Assembly: GCA_002428055.1 (NCBI GenBank)
Contig: DIZY01000096.1
Location: 1-7,411, forward strand
Source: Helicobacteraceae bacterium UBA6016
Lineage (GTDB): Bacteria; Campylobacterota; Campylobacteria; Campylobacterales; UBA6016
DNA length: 7,411 nt
Direction of reading: 5' to 3'
Under the pieces are notes generated by a model that was not told where the DNA came from, made no database searches, and worked only from the letters and a program-made list of their open reading frames with translations. The translations under genes were made by a program, and so were the position numbers. This document shows positions 5,388-7,411 of this stretch, piece by piece; positions within the stretch are counted from its first letter, which is position 1; each line of letters opens with the position of its first letter.

Positions 5388-6659
5388 TTATGGCTCTAGC
5401 ATAGCGTTTTGCCCTATTCGCTTGATAGGTAAAAAGATATAACCAAGCACTGTCTTTTTGCCGGTAATAATATTTACATTTGCTTCCATACCTGGCATTA
5501 TCGGCAAATCCTTACCGAGTCTATCCTTTGCCGCCTTGACTTTTACGGCGTATAGTATCTCGCCTTTTTGGTTTGTAGAGCTGTCCGGACTTATATAGAT
5601 GAGTTCGCCGTCTATTTTGCCGTATCTAGCATAGTCGTATGCGGTTATCTCTATATTTGTTTTTTGCCCCATCCACACTCTTCCCCTGTCGGAAGCTTTT
5701 ATGTTTGCCTCTATCGTAAGACCCTCCCCCAAAGGCGTCACCTCCGCTACTTTATCGCCGGGTTTAATAGCGCCGCCTATCGTATGAAAATACAATTTGT
5801 TGACTATTCCGTTAACCGGAGATGTTATCAGTAGTCTTTTGGTTCTATCGGTGCTTGCAACACTTTGCTGTGATAACTGGCTTATTTTTAGCCTCACATC
5901 CTTTAGTTCGTTTAATAGCTTTGATTGCAGCTCAGACCTGACGGAGCCTAGCTCAAAAGAAGCCTCTTTGTATTTGCCCTGCACTACCGGAATTTGGTTT
6001 TTTACTTCGTCTATCTGCGTAATGAGATTTTGTTTTTTGGCCATCTCCGCCAAATACTCTTTTCTAGAACCGGCACCCGATTTCATAAGTTGTTCGGCTA
6101 TGTATGCATTTTCTTTGGCCATATCAAGCTCCAAAGAGAGGTTTTTTTGCTTTATCTCTAGCTCTCTTAACTCGTATTTTCTCTGTTCGGCTTTTTGTAA
6201 AGAGCTATTTAGTCGTTCAGACATATTGAGTCTCTCGCTATTGAAAATTAGCATCTCATTTTGTACTATCTGAGGATACTTATCACTTATCTCTTTGCTA
6301 AAAACTAGACTCCTGCCCTCTATCAAAGATGATAACCTCTGCTCTTTTGCTTGCAACGAGACCTGTTCCAAATCTTTTTCTTTTAAATCCGCCGTAAAAA
6401 ATGCTTGGTCAAGCTTGTATATAGGCTGTCCCAAGGCTACTTTGTCGCCCTCTTTTACCAGCATTTCAGCGACTATACCGCCCTCCATATGCTGAAGGAT
6501 TTTTGTCTGACCTGACGGCACCACCTTGCCGTCTCCTCTTACCACCTCATCTATCTCCGAGAGCGATGCCCACAGCAGAAATACAAAAAAGAAAAGAGCG
6601 ATAGGAACCACGGTAATATAATAATTCCACCGCTTTTCCAGCATCATTTTGCTTATCAT
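5388..6659 (-). CDS. HlyD-family periplasmic adaptor (membrane fusion protein) of the type I secretion system
   Basis: A complete 423-residue adaptor linking the ABC exporter to the TolC-like channel. It has a short cytoplasmic N-terminus, one membrane helix (about 14-32), the first half of the biotinyl-lipoyl-like domain (GGIVAEMLVKEGDKVALGQPIYKLD region, 60-84), a long alpha-helical hairpin (about 88-270), the second lipoyl half (ITSPVNGIVNKL, 278-289), and a beta-barrel region ending in the hallmark PIMPGMEANVNIITGKKTVLGY (386-407). Length and motifs are typical of the type I HlyD family. The start ATG at 6659 overlaps the stop of the ABC gene (ATGA), indicating translational coupling, and AGGAG lies four bases upstream; the internal methionines M5 and M6 lack such a site. 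It corresponds in role to SiiD, LapC or HlyD. No truncation or frameshift was seen. Confidence 0.96.
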   Translation of the reverse strand: MISKMMLEKRWNYYITVVPIALFFFVFLLWASLSEIDEVVRGDGKVVPSGQTKILQHMEGGIVAEMLVKEGDKVALGQPIYKLDQAFFTADLKEKDLEQVSLQAKEQRLSSLIEGRSLVFSKEISDKYPQIVQNEMLIFNSERLNMSERLNSSLQKAEQRKYELRELEIKQKNLSLELDMAKENAYIAEQLMKSGAGSRKEYLAEMAKKQNLITQIDEVKNQIPVVQGKYKEASFELGSVRSELQSKLLNELKDVRLKISQLSQQSVASTDRTKRLLITSPVNGIVNKLYFHTIGGAIKPGDKVAEVTPLGEGLTIEANIKASDRGRVWMGQKTNIEITAYDYARYGKIDGELIYISPDSSTNQKGEILYAVKVKAAKDRLGKDLPIMPGMEANVNIITGKKTVLGYIFLPIKRIGQNAMLEP

Positions 6660-7411
6660 TTGGCTCCTGCCTGCACAGGCGACTGTAGCTGCCTTAATAT
6701 CGCATCTCTTGGTCCATCAGCGACTATCCGTCCATTATTTACGACTAGCACCCTATCTACAAGGTCGAGAGCCGCAAAACGATGCGTAATGACGATAAGC
6801 GTCTTATCTTTTACCACAGGTTTTAGATGTTCTACCATCTCTCGCTCCAACCCCACATCCATACCCGTTGTCGGCTCATCAAGTATCACAATAGGCGGGT
6901 TGTTGATAAGCGCACGGGCTAGACCCACAAGATGCCTTTGCCCCACAGAGAGTCTAGAGCCGCCCTCTCCGACCTGGAAGTTTTCACCCTCTCCGGATCG
7001 TTTTACTAGCTCTTCTAGCCCTGTCATCGCCAAAAGTTTTATAAGAGCATCCTTGCCCACTTGCTTACCTATCTCTATATTGTCTTTGAGTGTTCCGGCA
7101 AACAAAAACGGCTCTTGCGGCATTATCCCGATGTTATCTCGAAGCTCTACCGGATGAATCGTATTTATCTCATGCCCGTCAATAAAGATAGTTCCTGATT
7201 TTGGAGCGTCAAATCCGGCCAAAAGTCTCAAAACAGTGCTTTTGCCGGCTCCGGTTCGACCTATAAAACCGACTTTCTCACCGGCTTTTATTTTAAATGT
7301 AGCAGCCGTCAATGAGGGTTGTTTTGAGCCGGAGTATGTGAACGAAACATCGTTAAACTCTATATCTCCGTGCAGTTTTTTGATGCCTAGCTCTATATGT
7401 TTTTGAGTCTC
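6656..7411 (-). CDS. Type I secretion ABC exporter, C-terminal ATPase domain (N-terminus beyond the right edge)
   Basis: The frame is open to the window edge, and 251 C-terminal residues are visible. An internal TTG at 7312 is not the true start, because homology continues upstream through the strand HGDIEFNDVSFTYSG. Visible ATPase elements, counted from the edge: Walker A GRTGAGKS (51-58), Q-loop MPQEP (97-101), signature LSVGQ (154-158, V for the usual G), Walker B IVILDE (174-179), D-loop GMD and H-loop THR (209-211). The sequence QVGEGGSRLSVGQRHLVGLA is reminiscent of the LssB/LapB subgroup of T1SS ATPases, which commonly carry a degenerate C39-peptidase-like domain at the N-terminus; that part is outside the window. 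The protein drives export of the secreted substrate through HlyD and TolC. It is translationally coupled to hlyD. Catalytic residues appear intact. Confidence 0.95.
   Translation of the reverse strand, partial: ETQKHIELGIKKLHGDIEFNDVSFTYSGSKQPSLTAATFKIKAGEKVGFIGRTGAGKSTVLRLLAGFDAPKSGTIFIDGHEINTIHPVELRDNIGIMPQEPFLFAGTLKDNIEIGKQVGKDALIKLLAMTGLEELVKRSGEGENFQVGEGGSRLSVGQRHLVGLARALINNPPIVILDEPTTGMDVGLEREMVEHLKPVVKDKTLIVITHRFAALDLVDRVLVVNNGRIVADGPRDAILRQLQSPVQAGAK

Noticed and set aside
5797..6273. 158-codon plus-strand frame opposite hlyD
   Set aside because: It lies entirely within the well-supported HlyD gene, has Ser/Phe/Cys-rich composition typical of antisense frames, and no recognisable motif.
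6660..7157. 165-codon plus-strand frame opposite the ABC ATPase
   Set aside because: It is antisense to conserved ATPase motifs (Walker B, signature, Q-loop) and has no credible start context.
7310..7312. TTG as start of a 218-residue ATPase
   Set aside because: The same frame continues upstream to the window edge with sequence matching the first strand of ABC ATPase domains, so the gene is simply cut by the window.

Overview
The window holds most of a type I secretion (T1SS) locus. Base composition (about 40% GC by eye), frequent ATA and AGA codons, the AT-rich intergenic regions and a sensor with a chemoreceptor-style ectodomain suggest a Campylobacterota (epsilonproteobacterial) genome, perhaps a moderate-GC Campylobacter or a relative. 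The genus is inferred, not demonstrated.

Layout, read along the minus strand from right to left. The C-terminal ATPase part of a T1SS ABC exporter runs in from beyond the right edge (7411-6656). It overlaps by ATGA with a complete HlyD-family membrane fusion protein (6659-5388). After 60 bp comes a 321-residue protein with a Cache-like periplasmic domain between two membrane helices and no cytoplasmic signalling domain (5327-4362). A GC-rich hairpin at 4341-4360 separates this unit from a convergent plus-strand gene for a small lipoprotein (3851-4351). A 111-bp divergent region follows. A second minus-strand unit then runs MotA/ExbB-like channel protein with a very long coiled-coil tail (3739-1847), MotB/SiiA-like partner (1830-1156) and TolC-family outer-membrane protein (1151 to beyond the left edge).

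The three exporter parts (ABC, HlyD, TolC) are all present. The extra MotA/MotB-like pair directly upstream of tolC recalls SiiA/SiiB of Salmonella SPI-4, a proton channel in the T1SS that secretes and holds the giant adhesin SiiE. My reading is an adhesin-type T1SS with a proton-motive-force-driven auxiliary channel that links the inner membrane to peptidoglycan. The unusual additions are the roughly 370-residue cytoplasmic coiled coil on the MotA-like subunit, the Cache-only membrane sensor and the divergent lipoprotein. The secreted substrate is not in the window and should lie nearby. No RNA genes, mobile elements or CRISPR arrays were seen.
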